Source: Halorientalis litorea
GTDB lineage: Archaea; Halobacteriota; Halobacteria; Halobacteriales; Haloarculaceae
NCBI RefSeq assembly: GCF_023028225.1
Contig: NZ_CP095482.1
Location: 372,001-436,000, forward strand
Length of the DNA: 64,000 nt
Direction of reading: 5' to 3'
This document shows, piece after piece, positions 26,344 to 35,025 of this stretch. Position numbers and translations under genes: made by a program. The notes under the pieces are model-generated. The model did no database searches and had not been told where the DNA came from. It saw only the letters and a list, made by a program, of their open reading frames with translations. The stretch's first letter is position 1; every line of letters starts with the position of its first letter.

Positions 26344-27071
26344 AACCGCGCCGCGTCCCGCCACGTACTCGACCGCGTGATGCGGACGAGGGCGTTCTCG
26401 GGTCGTGCGTGTGGGTTGAACACGGCCGAATCACCCTCACCCAACCGGAAGTCCCCCAGCAGTCGCTCCCGTGCCTCGAATGGGCAGGTGTGGGAGACGA
26501 GGACCGTGTTCGTGTCCGAGTTCTCGGGCGGCGTCGTCACGCGGTCGACGACGCGTTCGGACCGATTCTCGACCCCGGACGTGAGGTCGCCGGTGGTGCG
26601 CACGTCGTCGAAGGCCAGTTCGGCGGTCTGCCGACACCGGCAGTACCGACTCGACAGGACCTGTCCGACCGGAATGTCCAGGTTCTCGAAGGCAACGCCA
26701 GTCAGCCGGGCCTGCTCGCGACCCAGCTGTGAGAGGTTCCGCTGTGTCGAGCAGTCCTCGAGGTCGAGTCGGTCGTCGGGCACGTCGGTCGTCTCGTCAG
26801 TCGCGGCGTGCCGGAAGTAGATGGTGAATCCCCCCTCCGAGAGAAGGTCGAACAGCCGCTGTGTCTGGTCGGACCACGGCGGGTCCGGCGTCGCCGTCTC
26901 CGTCCGCGTCGCCGTCTCCGTCCGCGTCGGCGACGCCGCGGCCGTCGCTGTCTCCGTCGGCGATTCCACTGTCGGCTCTGTTGAGGTCCCCACCCCATCG
27001 GCCGGCACGCGGTCACTGCACCCTGCGAAGGCTGCCACCGCGAGGCCGGCCAGCAGTTCCCGGCGGCGCAC
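26340..27071 (-). CDS. Histidine-phosphatase-like lipoprotein
   Basis: 243 residues from a GTG (VRRRELLAGLAVAAFAGCSD): a twin-arginine-like start and a lipobox ending AFAGC predict a Tat-exported, lipid-anchored protein. A Thr/Glu/Pro-rich linker (~25-65, with TETATRTETAT repeats) precedes the phosphatase-like fold. The RHG-type motif reads FRHAATDE, with Ala for the usual Gly; the partner His is in VLVSHTCPFE. Family members act on phosphate esters; substrate unknown. Confidence 0.8.
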   Translation of the reverse strand: MRRRELLAGLAVAAFAGCSDRVPADGVGTSTEPTVESPTETATAAASPTRTETATRTETATPDPPWSDQTQRLFDLLSEGGFTIYFRHAATDETTDVPDDRLDLEDCSTQRNLSQLGREQARLTGVAFENLDIPVGQVLSSRYCRCRQTAELAFDDVRTTGDLTSGVENRSERVVDRVTTPPENSDTNTVLVSHTCPFEARERLLGDFRLGEGDSAVFNPHARPENALVRITRSSTWRDAARF

Positions 27072-27154
27072 GTCTCTTATTTTTTTACAGGACTACAAAT
27101 AATCTGTGGTCGGCTTAGCGGGGAATTTAGCGGGAGAGAGAGAGTGAATTGTCG

Positions 27155-28483
27155 TCAGCCTGAATATTCGTCGCCGTCGAGTGCGTCGACGAACCTATCG
27201 AACGCGCCGCTCTCTGCGTGGACGTGGGCGTAGGTACCGAGCGTCCGGTACTCGGTGAGGCCGTCGTGGTCGCCGTCGATGCCGTCGCCGCGCTCCATCT
27301 CGAAGGCAAAGCGGGCGTCCCGGCCGATGTCGGCACTGCTGTAGTGGAACTCGTGACCCCGTTGAGTGTCGCCCGCCGTGGCGGTGAGGGTGTCGCTTGT
27401 CGCGCGCAGTTCGACGTGGTCGAGTGCCTGATACCGGTCGTGCATGCGGACCTCTGCGGGGAGGACACCGGCCATGGCCCCCGTCTCGCCGTCGGCCGTC
27501 GTGAGCGACTCGGCGAGGGCCATCAGTCCCCCGCACTCGCCCAGAACCGGGAGGCCCTCGCTCGCACGGGTGCCGAGCGTGTCGAGCGCGGGACTTCCTG
27601 CGAGTGCTTCGACGTGGAGTTCCGGGTAGCCGCCAGGGAGGTAGACGCCGTCACAGTCGGGGAGGTCGTCACCGGCCGTCGGCGCGAACGTGACGACGTC
27701 GGCCCGCGAGCGCAGTCGCTCCATCGTCGCAGGGTACCGGAAACAAAAGGCGGCGTCCTCGGCGACGGCGACGCGTGGCCCGTGGTCGTGTTCCCCCCGT
27801 TCCGTGCGCGGGTCGCCACCCGTCGGTGGCTCGCGGGCCAGCGCGGCCAGCCCCTCGGCGTCGACGTGTTCGGCGGCGGCCGAGAGTCCGTCCTCGGAGA
27901 GCGGTGCCTCCGTCCCCATGTGGAGACCGAGGTGGCGGTCCGGGATGTCGAGGTCCGGCGTCGGCGGGATGCGGCCGAAGTACGCCATGCCGTCGGGGAG
28001 TGCGTCGCGGATACCCTCGGCGTGGCGGCCACCGTGGGCACGCTGTGCGAGGACGCCGACCACGTCGATGTCCCGCCCGGCGGTGGTCGCGTACTCGCGG
28101 AAGCCGAGGGCCGTGGCCGCGACGCTCTCCATCCCGGCTTTGGCGTCGACGACGAGAACGACCGGCAACTCGAGTGCGTCGGCGACCATCGCCGTGCTGG
28201 AACAGTCTCCGTCGTACAGCCCCATGACACCCTCGACCAGGCACACGTCGCCGCTCCCGCGGTGGTAGTTCCGGCGCAGGCCGTCCGTGCCTTCGAGCCA
28301 GCAGTCGAGCGTCCGGGACGGGCGGTCAGCGACGACGGCGTGGTGACTCGGGTCGATGAAGTCCGGTCCGGCCTTCGCCGGTTGGACCTCGTGCCCCGCG
28401 TCCTGCAACGCCCGAATCGTGGCGAGCGTCGCCACCGTCTTCCCGACGCCGGATTTCGTCCCCGCGAGGACGACGCCGTTCAC
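27155..28483 (-). CDS. cbiA: Cobyrinate a,c-diamide synthase
   Basis: 442 residues from a GTG that overlaps the upstream cobT stop by 4 bp (GTGA). The N-terminal dethiobiotin-synthetase-like domain has the P-loop [11 protein letters not shown] and the DPSHHAV segment; the C-terminal class I glutamine amidotransferase domain has its Cys in [13 protein letters not shown] and a His in QRGHEFHYS. It amidates the a and c side chains of cobyrinate in cobalamin synthesis (CobB in the aerobic naming). Confidence 0.92.
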   Translation of the reverse strand: MNGVVLAGTKSGVGKTVATLATIRALQDAGHEVQPAKAGPDFIDPSHHAVVADRPSRTLDCWLEGTDGLRRNYHRGSGDVCLVEGVMGLYDGDCSSTAMVADALELPVVLVVDAKAGMESVAATALGFREYATTAGRDIDVVGVLAQRAHGGRHAEGIRDALPDGMAYFGRIPPTPDLDIPDRHLGLHMGTEAPLSEDGLSAAAEHVDAEGLAALAREPPTGGDPRTERGEHDHGPRVAVAEDAAFCFRYPATMERLRSRADVVTFAPTAGDDLPDCDGVYLPGGYPELHVEALAGSPALDTLGTRASEGLPVLGECGGLMALAESLTTADGETGAMAGVLPAEVRMHDRYQALDHVELRATSDTLTATAGDTQRGHEFHYSSADIGRDARFAFEMERGDGIDGDHDGLTEYRTLGTYAHVHAESGAFDRFVDALDGDEYSG

Positions 28484-29490
28484 GGCCCGGCCTCCGGCGG
28501 GTCGGGGACGAGGGCGTCGTACACCGTACGGACGCGCTCGCGGACGCGAGCCATCGGGATTTCCGCCCGGTCCGCCAGCGCGAGCGCGCCACCCATCCCG
28601 ACGCCTTCCTTCGCCTCGCCGGCGGCGTAGGCGGCCATCGCCGGGTGGTCCGCGGTGTCGAACCCGGGGTCGGTGACGGTCAGCGACACGTCCAGCGCGT
28701 CGGCCGCACGCCGCAGGTCGGTACTGTCGTCCTCGGCGACGAAGGCCGTCGTGGCCAGCGGGAGGGGCGTCTCGACGCCGGCGTGGCGCGCCAGTGCCGC
28801 GGCGGTGAGCATCTGCGTCCCTCCGGCGAGCGTGACGGCCGTGTCCGATTCGGTGAGGCCGACGAGGAGGCCCGTCACGGTGGCCAGCACGGGGTCGCCC
28901 GCCCGCCGGAGCGCGACGGTCGGCGACCCGGCGGCCTCGCCCGTGTCGAGCGAACTCGTCCGCAATGCTTCGCCGACCACCTCCTCTTTGAGCGCGAGCG
29001 GGTTCTCCGGGAGCGACGAGGAGACAGTCGCGTCCTCGCCGAGCGCGCGGAGCACGCCCAGTGCCGTCGTCGTCCCGCCGGGGATTGACTCCGCGAGGAA
29101 CACCTCGTCGTCGGGTATCGCACGCCCGAACTCCCGTGCGGCCGCGACGACACCGGGGGCCGTCGGCACGGGGTCTTGCTCGCGGATGTCCTCGCCCGGC
29201 CGCGCACCGACGGTCACCGTCGGCGCGCCGGTCGGTTCCGCGAGGCCGCCGTCCACGACGGTCACGTCGAACCCGAGCAGGTCCCGGACCGCGCGGGTCA
29301 CGACGGCGGGCGTCGGACACCCGCTGGGACTCACCGGGACCACCGGCGACCGAACCGGGTGTCCGTACTCGACGATTTCGGCGTCCGCGCAGGGCGTGTG
29401 GACCATCAGGTCCGAGTCCGCACCCGCGGCACTGATGCCGTCGATGCTCGCTGTGCCGGTCGTTCCCGCGACAAGGACCAGTCGCGTCAC
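28480..29490 (-). CDS. cobT: Archaeal CobT, nicotinate mononucleotide phosphoribosyltransferase
   Basis: 336 residues from a GTG ([20 protein letters not shown]). The sequence follows the archaeal CobT family rather than bacterial CobT; recognisable parts are the [17 protein letters not shown] loop and [13 protein letters not shown]. It activates the lower-ligand base for cobamide assembly. It is promoter-proximal to cbiA. The IS element sits in the gap upstream, 72 bp from the start, and might affect expression. Confidence 0.88.
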   Translation of the reverse strand: MTRLVLVAGTTGTASIDGISAAGADSDLMVHTPCADAEIVEYGHPVRSPVVPVSPSGCPTPAVVTRAVRDLLGFDVTVVDGGLAEPTGAPTVTVGARPGEDIREQDPVPTAPGVVAAAREFGRAIPDDEVFLAESIPGGTTTALGVLRALGEDATVSSSLPENPLALKEEVVGEALRTSSLDTGEAAGSPTVALRRAGDPVLATVTGLLVGLTESDTAVTLAGGTQMLTAAALARHAGVETPLPLATTAFVAEDDSTDLRRAADALDVSLTVTDPGFDTADHPAMAAYAAGEAKEGVGMGGALALADRAEIPMARVRERVRTVYDALVPDPPEAGP

Positions 29491-29554
29491 GCTCTCCCCC
29501 GTGTCCGTTGTTCCATACTACTGTCGTTAGTCCAACTGCACTTTAATTCGCCGT

Positions 29555-29562
29555 CCCACGCC
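29555..29562. repeat. 8-bp target-site duplication, left copy
   Basis: CCCACGCC directly abuts the left end of the IS element and is repeated exactly at 30260-30267. An 8-bp duplication is the norm for IS6-family insertion. Confidence 0.9.
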
Positions 29563-30259
29563 GGTAGTGTTCAGATTAGCTGATTCCATGCGAAGGCAAA
29601 CGATTGGAGCCAGTCGTCAGCTGTGTCTCGCTCGGCGTTGCTGAAACAGTTTGAGAACGAAGAAGTACGTCGTTTTACCTCACGAAAGACACGTTCGACA
29701 CTGTTCCGATTTCCATGACGTTCATATCTGAAATCGAGGCCGTGTCGTTGACAGGCGTCTTTCAGCGGGGCGGCACCATCGACGAGAAACACGGCGTCGT
29801 CGACGGCGTGTTTCTCGCGGAGTTCGGCAAAGAACGCGTGAGCGAAAGCGTTTGTTCTCACTGGCTCAAGCTTTGTATGGAGTAATTCGTTCGTGTCAGG
29901 ATCGACGGCGGCGTACAGCCAGTAGCGCTCGTCGTCAAGCTGGATCACAGTTTCGTCGACCGCAACGTGATCTGGCTGGCGTCCATCCTGGGGCTGTAGA
30001 TCGGCCTTGTGAACCCAGTTGTGAACAGTGGATCGTGCGCGTTGGACACCGAATACATCAAGAAACGAAACAGTATTCGAAAGCGAGAGTCCAGCAAGAT
30101 GCAACTGAATACTGAGTTTCATCAGCAGTTGCGGTGTCGCTTCGCGCTCCACAAACTCTAACTCGATCTGGTCTAAACAGCCGTTGAGGCGGTCGGTTTT
30201 TGGCATAGAGCACTAAAAACCGCATCCGCCTCACCTTTCAAGCTTATCTGAACACCGCC
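29563..30259 (-). mobile_element. IS6-family insertion sequence, intact
   Basis: 697 bp. The ends are imperfect inverted repeats: left GGTAGTGTTCAGATTAGCT, right (reverse complement) GGCGGTGTTCAGATAAGCT, 16 of 19 identical. Exact 8-bp target duplications flank both ends. One full transposase gene fills the inside. The matching duplications suggest a recent, undecayed insertion. Joining the flanks restores a small palindrome (GTCCC-7 bases-GGGAC), so a hairpin-forming sequence was the target. Confidence 0.93.
29571..30206 (-). CDS. IS6-family transposase
   Basis: 211 residues, full length for haloarchaeal IS6-type enzymes. The DDE catalytic triad is visible: D84 (HVAVDETVIQL), D143 (VFLVDGAAPLKD) and E171 (NRNSVERVFREVKRRT), with the conserved Lys seven residues after the Glu. 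A helix-turn-helix region precedes the catalytic core (STVHNWVHKAD). Its base use is more AT-rich than the neighbours, as expected of a mobile gene. It should move the element by replicative cointegrate formation. Confidence 0.95.
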   Translation of the reverse strand: MPKTDRLNGCLDQIELEFVEREATPQLLMKLSIQLHLAGLSLSNTVSFLDVFGVQRARSTVHNWVHKADLQPQDGRQPDHVAVDETVIQLDDERYWLYAAVDPDTNELLHTKLEPVRTNAFAHAFFAELREKHAVDDAVFLVDGAAPLKDACQRHGLDFRYERHGNRNSVERVFREVKRRTSSFSNCFSNAERDTADDWLQSFAFAWNQLI

Positions 30260-30267
30260 CCCACGCC
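30260..30267. repeat. 8-bp target-site duplication, right copy
   Basis: CCCACGCC, identical to 29555-29562, directly abuts the right end of the IS element. Confidence 0.9.
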
Positions 30268-30307
30268 GCGGGACAGTTTTATCACGACAGCGGGACCGCT
30301 CTACGGT

Positions 30308-30535
30308 ATGGAAGGGTACGACGAACTCATCTCGTCCCTGACGCCACGGCAGGAGAGCGACGCCGTCAGCATCCACCAGAACACTGTCGGCATCGCCTGT
30401 CCCGCCTGCGAGGAGCGGTTCGACAACCTCATCGTCTGCAAGGACGAGTTCAACTCGCTCGAACTGGACTTCGCGATGGACATCTGTACGACCACCCACG
30501 ACGGGAACCCGCTTCTGTTCACGCACAAACACTGA
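30308..30535 (+). CDS. Small Cys-containing haloarchaeal protein
   Basis: 75 residues. It carries CPACEERFDNLIVCKD, a C-X2-C plus further Cys and C-terminal His residues, suggesting a small zinc-binding fold. I recall similar haloarchaeal proteins labelled flagella cluster protein, but nothing here supports that role. A TTTTATC element ~30 bases upstream may be its promoter. Its stop is two bases from the stop of the convergent lipoprotein gene. Confidence 0.7.
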   Translation: MEGYDELISSLTPRQESDAVSIHQNTVGIACPACEERFDNLIVCKDEFNSLELDFAMDICTTTHDGNPLLFTHKH

Positions 30536-30536
30536 G

Positions 30537-30905
30537 TCAGCCGACCTGCACCGCGAAGACGACGTTCTCGCTGTCGTCGACGATGACGTGCATTGGTTTC
30601 TCCGCGTCCGTCCACTCGTGTGTTTCGGTGGGACCGTCGGCCACGTCGATGTTGACCGTGTAGTCGGCGTCCATCAACACCTCGTTGTTGATGGTCGTGG
30701 CGGCGGCCACGGGGAGTTCGAGCGTCCGGTCGATGCGCGTCTCCTCGCCGTGGGTGACGGTCACCGAGACCGACCGCTCGCTCGACGACTCGTTGTGGAC
30801 GATTACGTCGGTCGCACCGCGCGCCTGTCCCTCGCCGAACAGGCACCCGCTGGTTCCGACGACCGCTGCTGTCACACCTGTGAGAACCGCGCGTCTGGAG
30901 GGCAT
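30537..30905 (-). CDS. Small predicted lipoprotein
   Basis: 122 residues. The start MPSRRAVLTGVTAAVVGTSGC has a twin-Arg pair, a hydrophobic core and a lipobox (GTSGC), so Tat export with lipid anchoring is likely. The mature part is a single beta-rich domain (TDVIVHNESSSERSVSVTVT) resembling a Ig-like or transthyretin-like strand set. Function unknown. It lies 40 bp after rqcH on the same strand. Confidence 0.7.
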   Translation of the reverse strand: MPSRRAVLTGVTAAVVGTSGCLFGEGQARGATDVIVHNESSSERSVSVTVTHGEETRIDRTLELPVAAATTINNEVLMDADYTVNIDVADGPTETHEWTDAEKPMHVIVDDSENVVFAVQVG

Positions 30906-30945
30906 GGTCGCATCTCCTCGTCGGAGGTCGTTAACTCTTGGCCAG

Positions 30946-33105
30946 TCAGTCCTCGACGATTCGCGACCCGCCGGGCGGTAGGAACTCCTGAATCCGGTCC
31001 GCGCTCGCCACCTTGCGGACGAACGACTCGTCGGCGAACCGGTCTTTGAGTTCGCGGTAGAGCATCGTCGCCATGTCGTTCTGGGCGTACCGGCCGGGTT
31101 CGAGCCGAATGGTCGTCTCGGTGTCGGGTTCGATGGCCGCGGGCGGCCCACCCAACACGCGGGTGTCCGGTTCACACCGCACGCCGACGGCGACGCGCGC
31201 TGGCACGTCCCCGAAGTACGTCCGGTCGCCGCGGACGGCGAAGCCGCCCTTTTCGAGATACTCGCCGCTCTCGGGCGTCTTCGACACTTGATCGGGGTCG
31301 ACCATGTACACGTCGCCCGCGTGTCTGCCGTCCTTCCAGACCGACGAGTACGAGAGCGCGAACGCGGCGGCCTGCTGGAGCGTCGCGTCCGGGAAATCCA
31401 CGTCCTTCGACGACTCGCTCGGCCCCGTCGCCTTCAGCACCGTCACCGGGCCACCGTGGGCCTGTGCGTGGAAGAACTTGTCACCGCCTTCGAGGTACTT
31501 CTTGACGAGTTCCTCGTTCTGGTCGGCGTTGCGGCCACCGATGACGAGGAAGCCGTCGCTCGTGTGGAACCAGCGGAACCGCTCGTACCACTGTTCGGAT
31601 TGCCGGACCGGAATCGACTGTTTGGACAGCCAGTCGATATCGGCCGCCTCGTCCACCGTGTCGTCCGTGTCACCGGTCTGGTCCCCGTCCTCGGCCTCCC
31701 ACTCCTCGCGTCGCCGCTCGATTTCGGCTTTCTCCTCGCGGGTCCGCTCGATGGCCTCGCGTGCCCCCTCTGCTTTCTCTTCGATACGCTTGGCCTCGGT
31801 GTAAAGACGGTCTGCGTTCTTCTCGACGCCCGTGTCGGCCTCGAGCGTAATCTCGTGGTCGTCGATGGCGACCGTTACCGTCCCCTCGGAGCCGTCGACG
31901 TCGCGGACGGCTTCGGCGGCCGGGATGCCGCGCTCGCGGCCCTCCGCGAAGCGGTCGGCGATGTCGTCCCACGGGACATCCTCGGCGCGGGCCGACTGGA
32001 CGGTCGCGAGGATTTCGTCGACGAGGTCGTAGTTCGCGTAGAGGAGTTCTGCACGTTCGCGCTCCCGTTCGGCGTCGGCCTCGAAATCCTCGATGGCACC
32101 CTCCTGCTGTGCGATGATGCGCTCTTTCGTCTCGATTTCGCCCTCGAAGTCGGGACGCTGGCGACCACCGCCCGCCTCCACGCCGGGCGTCGGGTCAGCC
32201 TCGTAGTGTGTGAAGTAGTCGTCCAGCGCGGCGGTGAACGTCTCGAAAGAGTCGCTCGGCAGACTAGCGTACTCCTCCATCGGGACGGGCGTGGCGTCCA
32301 CGCGCAAGCCGCGGTCCGTGTCGCCTTCGTCGCCGTCGGCCTCGTCTCCGTCGTCGCCCTCGTAGTACACGCGGGCGTCGAGGTCCGCACCCGACAGACG
32401 GTCACGGAGGTCCGAGACGACGCGAAAGAGCTCGTCGTACACCGCCTCGTCCGCGTCGGCGATGTCGAGCGTCTTCTCGACGCCGGCGCGGGTACAGAGT
32501 TCCTCGCCCCAGAAGCCGCCGAAGTCCAACTGCGTGGCGAGCGTCCGCACCACGTCGGTGTCGGAGTCGGCCATCCGTGCCCGGAACGCCTCCCGGTCGG
32601 CAGTCAGTGGGTTGAACCGGGCGTCCGGGAACTCGTACTGTGCCCCCGGCGCGACGGTCCGGGATTTGAGGCGGACGGTTTCGAGGCAGTCGATTACCTC
32701 GCCCGTCGCGTCGAGAACGGCGACGTTGCCGTCCCCGAACAGTTCCACGACGACGGTCGTATCACCGTCGCCGCGCTCGAAGTGGAACTCGACGATGCGG
32801 TCGAACTCGTACTGTTCGACGCCCACGAGGTCCGCCCCCGACAGGCGGTTGCGGAGCATCATGGCGAAGTTCGGCGGACGGCCCGGGGCGTCGGGGACGT
32901 TCTCCGGGTCGGCGACGCGGACGTGTTTCGTCTCGCCGAGGTCGACGAGCAACTCGACGCGCCCGCGGTCGAAATCGCGCATCCGGAAGCGCAGGAGGTC
33001 GTCCTCGTAGAGGTAGGCCTTGTCGACCTTCGCGCCCTCGTAGGCCCCCAACTCTCCAACCAGCGCGGCGATGTCCACGCTGGTCAACTCCTGCTTTCGG
33101 TCCAT
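30946..33105 (-). CDS. rqcH: Ribosome-associated quality-control protein RqcH/NEMF homologue
   Basis: 719 residues. NFACT-N domain at the N-terminus (TSVDIAALVGELGAYEGAKV, then the NFAMMLRNRLSGA segment), a central coiled coil (~330-480, Glu/Arg-rich) and the NFACT-R/DUF814 domain (RWFHTSDGFLVIGGRNADQN) near 525-640. RqcH binds stalled large ribosomal subunits and adds C-terminal tails to the nascent chain. Cytosolic. It converges with no neighbour; the FAD oxidoreductase gene lies 48 bp upstream on the same strand. Confidence 0.93.
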   Translation of the reverse strand: MDRKQELTSVDIAALVGELGAYEGAKVDKAYLYEDDLLRFRMRDFDRGRVELLVDLGETKHVRVADPENVPDAPGRPPNFAMMLRNRLSGADLVGVEQYEFDRIVEFHFERGDGDTTVVVELFGDGNVAVLDATGEVIDCLETVRLKSRTVAPGAQYEFPDARFNPLTADREAFRARMADSDTDVVRTLATQLDFGGFWGEELCTRAGVEKTLDIADADEAVYDELFRVVSDLRDRLSGADLDARVYYEGDDGDEADGDEGDTDRGLRVDATPVPMEEYASLPSDSFETFTAALDDYFTHYEADPTPGVEAGGGRQRPDFEGEIETKERIIAQQEGAIEDFEADAERERERAELLYANYDLVDEILATVQSARAEDVPWDDIADRFAEGRERGIPAAEAVRDVDGSEGTVTVAIDDHEITLEADTGVEKNADRLYTEAKRIEEKAEGAREAIERTREEKAEIERRREEWEAEDGDQTGDTDDTVDEAADIDWLSKQSIPVRQSEQWYERFRWFHTSDGFLVIGGRNADQNEELVKKYLEGGDKFFHAQAHGGPVTVLKATGPSESSKDVDFPDATLQQAAAFALSYSSVWKDGRHAGDVYMVDPDQVSKTPESGEYLEKGGFAVRGDRTYFGDVPARVAVGVRCEPDTRVLGGPPAAIEPDTETTIRLEPGRYAQNDMATMLYRELKDRFADESFVRKVASADRIQEFLPPGGSRIVED

Positions 33106-33153
33106 GCCCGTACCTGCCGCGGCGGCCTCAAATGGGTGTCGTCTCGGTGCCTC

Positions 33154-34185
33154 TCAGACCTCGTCGGCGATGGCCTCGCCCGTCTCTAGCCCGCTCCGCA
33201 GGGCGGCGTGGACGCGGGATTCGCCGGCCACCCAGTCGCCGGCGAAGTAGAGGCCGTGGTCTGTTGCCGCCTCGATGGCGTCGTCCACGCCGCCTTCGGG
33301 CAGGGCGTACCGCCAGTGCTGGGTGTCGGTCCAGTCCGGGTCGGCGAGTCTGTCGTCGTCCACGAGCGTCGCAACCGCGTCGGCGGCCGCCGCCGTCGTC
33401 TCGGCGTCGGGGTCGTCGTAGTGGGCGACGGACCAATCGCCCCCCATCTGGACGACCAGCAAACTCTCACCGTCGGGGACGTGTCCGTCCTTGCACTCCT
33501 CGCGGGAGACCCACCCCACGTCGTGTTCTTTGTCCGTGTTGACCAGCGCGTAGTAGGGCCAGTCCACCTCGAACGGGTAGTGCAGGACGGCGGTGACGAT
33601 GGTGCGGTACGGGACGACGGCGACCGCTTCCCGGATGTCACGGCGGACGCTGTGCTCCCAGTTCGCGTTCCCGAGCAGGTCGGCCGTCTGGGGGGCCGGC
33701 GGCGTCAACAGGAGCGTGTCGAAGGCACCGAGGTCGGTGGCGTCGGCGTCGTAGAGTCGCCACCTGCCGTCTTCCCGGACCGGTTCCGTCACCCGCGTCT
33801 CGCGGTGGACGGTGGCGTCCGTCTCGTCGAACAGTCGCTTGGCCAAGCCGGTGATGCCGTCGGCGTATGTCAACTTGCGCTCGTCGGCGTCACGCCCCTC
33901 CGCAATCGTGCCCTCGGCGTCGAACGTCCAGACTGGTTCCTCGATGTCGACCAGTCCGTCCGCATCGAGTTCGTCGGTGAGGAGGGTGGTGACGCGCTCG
34001 TCGTCGGTCTTGACGTAGTTCGCGCCGTGGTCGTACCGACACCCCTCGCGCCGTCGCGTGGCGGCCCGCCCACAGACGCCTCTGCTCTTCTCGAAGACAG
34101 TCACGTCGACGGGCGCGTCCCGGAGCGCGTACGCCGCACCGGACCCCGCCGCGCCAGCACCGACGATTGCCACGTCCTCTGTCAT
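33154..34185 (-). CDS. FAD-dependent amine-oxidase-like oxidoreductase (renalase-like)
   Basis: 343 residues. The N-terminal VAIVGAGAAGSGAAYAL is a Rossmann FAD loop, followed by VFEKSRGVCGRAATRR, the second conserved FAD motif of renalase-like amine oxidases. The C-terminal LYFAGDWVAGESRVHAAL is the FAD-contacting GD motif. Substrate unknown; the family oxidises small amines or dihydro-nicotinamides. Cytosolic. It is followed 48 bp later by rqcH. Confidence 0.85.
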   Translation of the reverse strand: MTEDVAIVGAGAAGSGAAYALRDAPVDVTVFEKSRGVCGRAATRRREGCRYDHGANYVKTDDERVTTLLTDELDADGLVDIEEPVWTFDAEGTIAEGRDADERKLTYADGITGLAKRLFDETDATVHRETRVTEPVREDGRWRLYDADATDLGAFDTLLLTPPAPQTADLLGNANWEHSVRRDIREAVAVVPYRTIVTAVLHYPFEVDWPYYALVNTDKEHDVGWVSREECKDGHVPDGESLLVVQMGGDWSVAHYDDPDAETTAAAADAVATLVDDDRLADPDWTDTQHWRYALPEGGVDDAIEAATDHGLYFAGDWVAGESRVHAALRSGLETGEAIADEV

Positions 34186-34251
34186 CGTCTAGACGAGGGG
34201 AGCCACTCCCAAAAGTGTCCCTCTCGTCGGGACGCCGGGTCGGCGGGAGAG

Positions 34252-34974
34252 TCAGAGTCGTGCCGCGAGGCGTTCGAGTGCGTCGTCGCCGTCGGGGGTG
34301 ATGGGGTCGCCGTGGCCCACGCAGGCCACCTCGAAGGTGGGGCTCCGGGTGGCGAAGTCGCGAATGCTCTCGCGTATCTCCCCCACGTCGTAAGAGTCGA
34401 ACCAGATTGGGGGCGTGAACTCGCCGTCCTCTTCCCAGACGAGGTCACCCAGCAGTGCGACGCCGCCGTCGTGGACGTACACCGTGTGTCCGGGGTTGTG
34501 TCCGGGCGTGTGATAGGCGGTGAACCTGCCGATTCGGTCGCCGTCCTCGACGTACTCGACGGTCACGTCGTCGGGGAGGGGGGCGACCCGTCGGGCGACG
34601 CGGTGAAAGAGGCCCTTGTGGTGGAGGAGCGGCGGGTCGTCGTCACCGGCCGCGAGACGGCCGTCTGCGGCCCCGATGTACACGGGACTGGACATCTCGC
34701 CGGCGATTCCCGAGAGACCCCACGTGTGGTCGAGGTCGTAGTGGGTGAGGAGGACTCGGTCCACGTCGGCGAGTGTGTACCCGGCCGCCGCGAGTTCCGA
34801 ACGAAGCGAGCGGCGGTTCCACCTGAGGCCCGTGTCGACCAGCGTGACGCCGGTGCCAGCCCCAGACTCGTCGAAGAAACGTTCCGTGTCGTCCACGAGG
34901 TAGGCGTTGGTGGCGAGCGGTGGCACGAACCCGAGGTCGAGTAACCACACGCCAGCCGCCACCTGCTGTGCCAT
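34252..34974 (-). CDS. MBL-fold metallo-hydrolase
   Basis: 240 residues from MAQQVAAGVWLLDLG. The metal site THYDLDH, an inner PVYIG strand, the HTPGHNPGHTVY motif and LLGDLVW make up the beta-lactamase-fold binuclear centre. A further upstream start would add 11 residues. Such enzymes hydrolyse thioesters (glyoxalase II-like), lactones or phosphodiesters; not resolvable. It follows the histidine kinase gene by 51 bp on the same strand. Confidence 0.87.
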   Translation of the reverse strand: MAQQVAAGVWLLDLGFVPPLATNAYLVDDTERFFDESGAGTGVTLVDTGLRWNRRSLRSELAAAGYTLADVDRVLLTHYDLDHTWGLSGIAGEMSSPVYIGAADGRLAAGDDDPPLLHHKGLFHRVARRVAPLPDDVTVEYVEDGDRIGRFTAYHTPGHNPGHTVYVHDGGVALLGDLVWEEDGEFTPPIWFDSYDVGEIRESIRDFATRSPTFEVACVGHGDPITPDGDDALERLAARL

Positions 34975-35025
34975 ACCGAACGTTGGGTGGCCACCCGCTA
35001 AAGCCACTCGGTGCCACCGGCGGAC

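Noticed and set aside
26891..26930. Short direct repeat GTCTCCGTCCGCGTCG
   Set aside because: It encodes the Thr/Glu linker of the phosphatase-like lipoprotein and is ordinary low complexity, not a CRISPR or mobile end.
31288..33189. 633-residue plus-strand open frame
   Set aside because: Antisense shadow of rqcH; no domain motif, and the rqcH frame has clear NFACT signatures.
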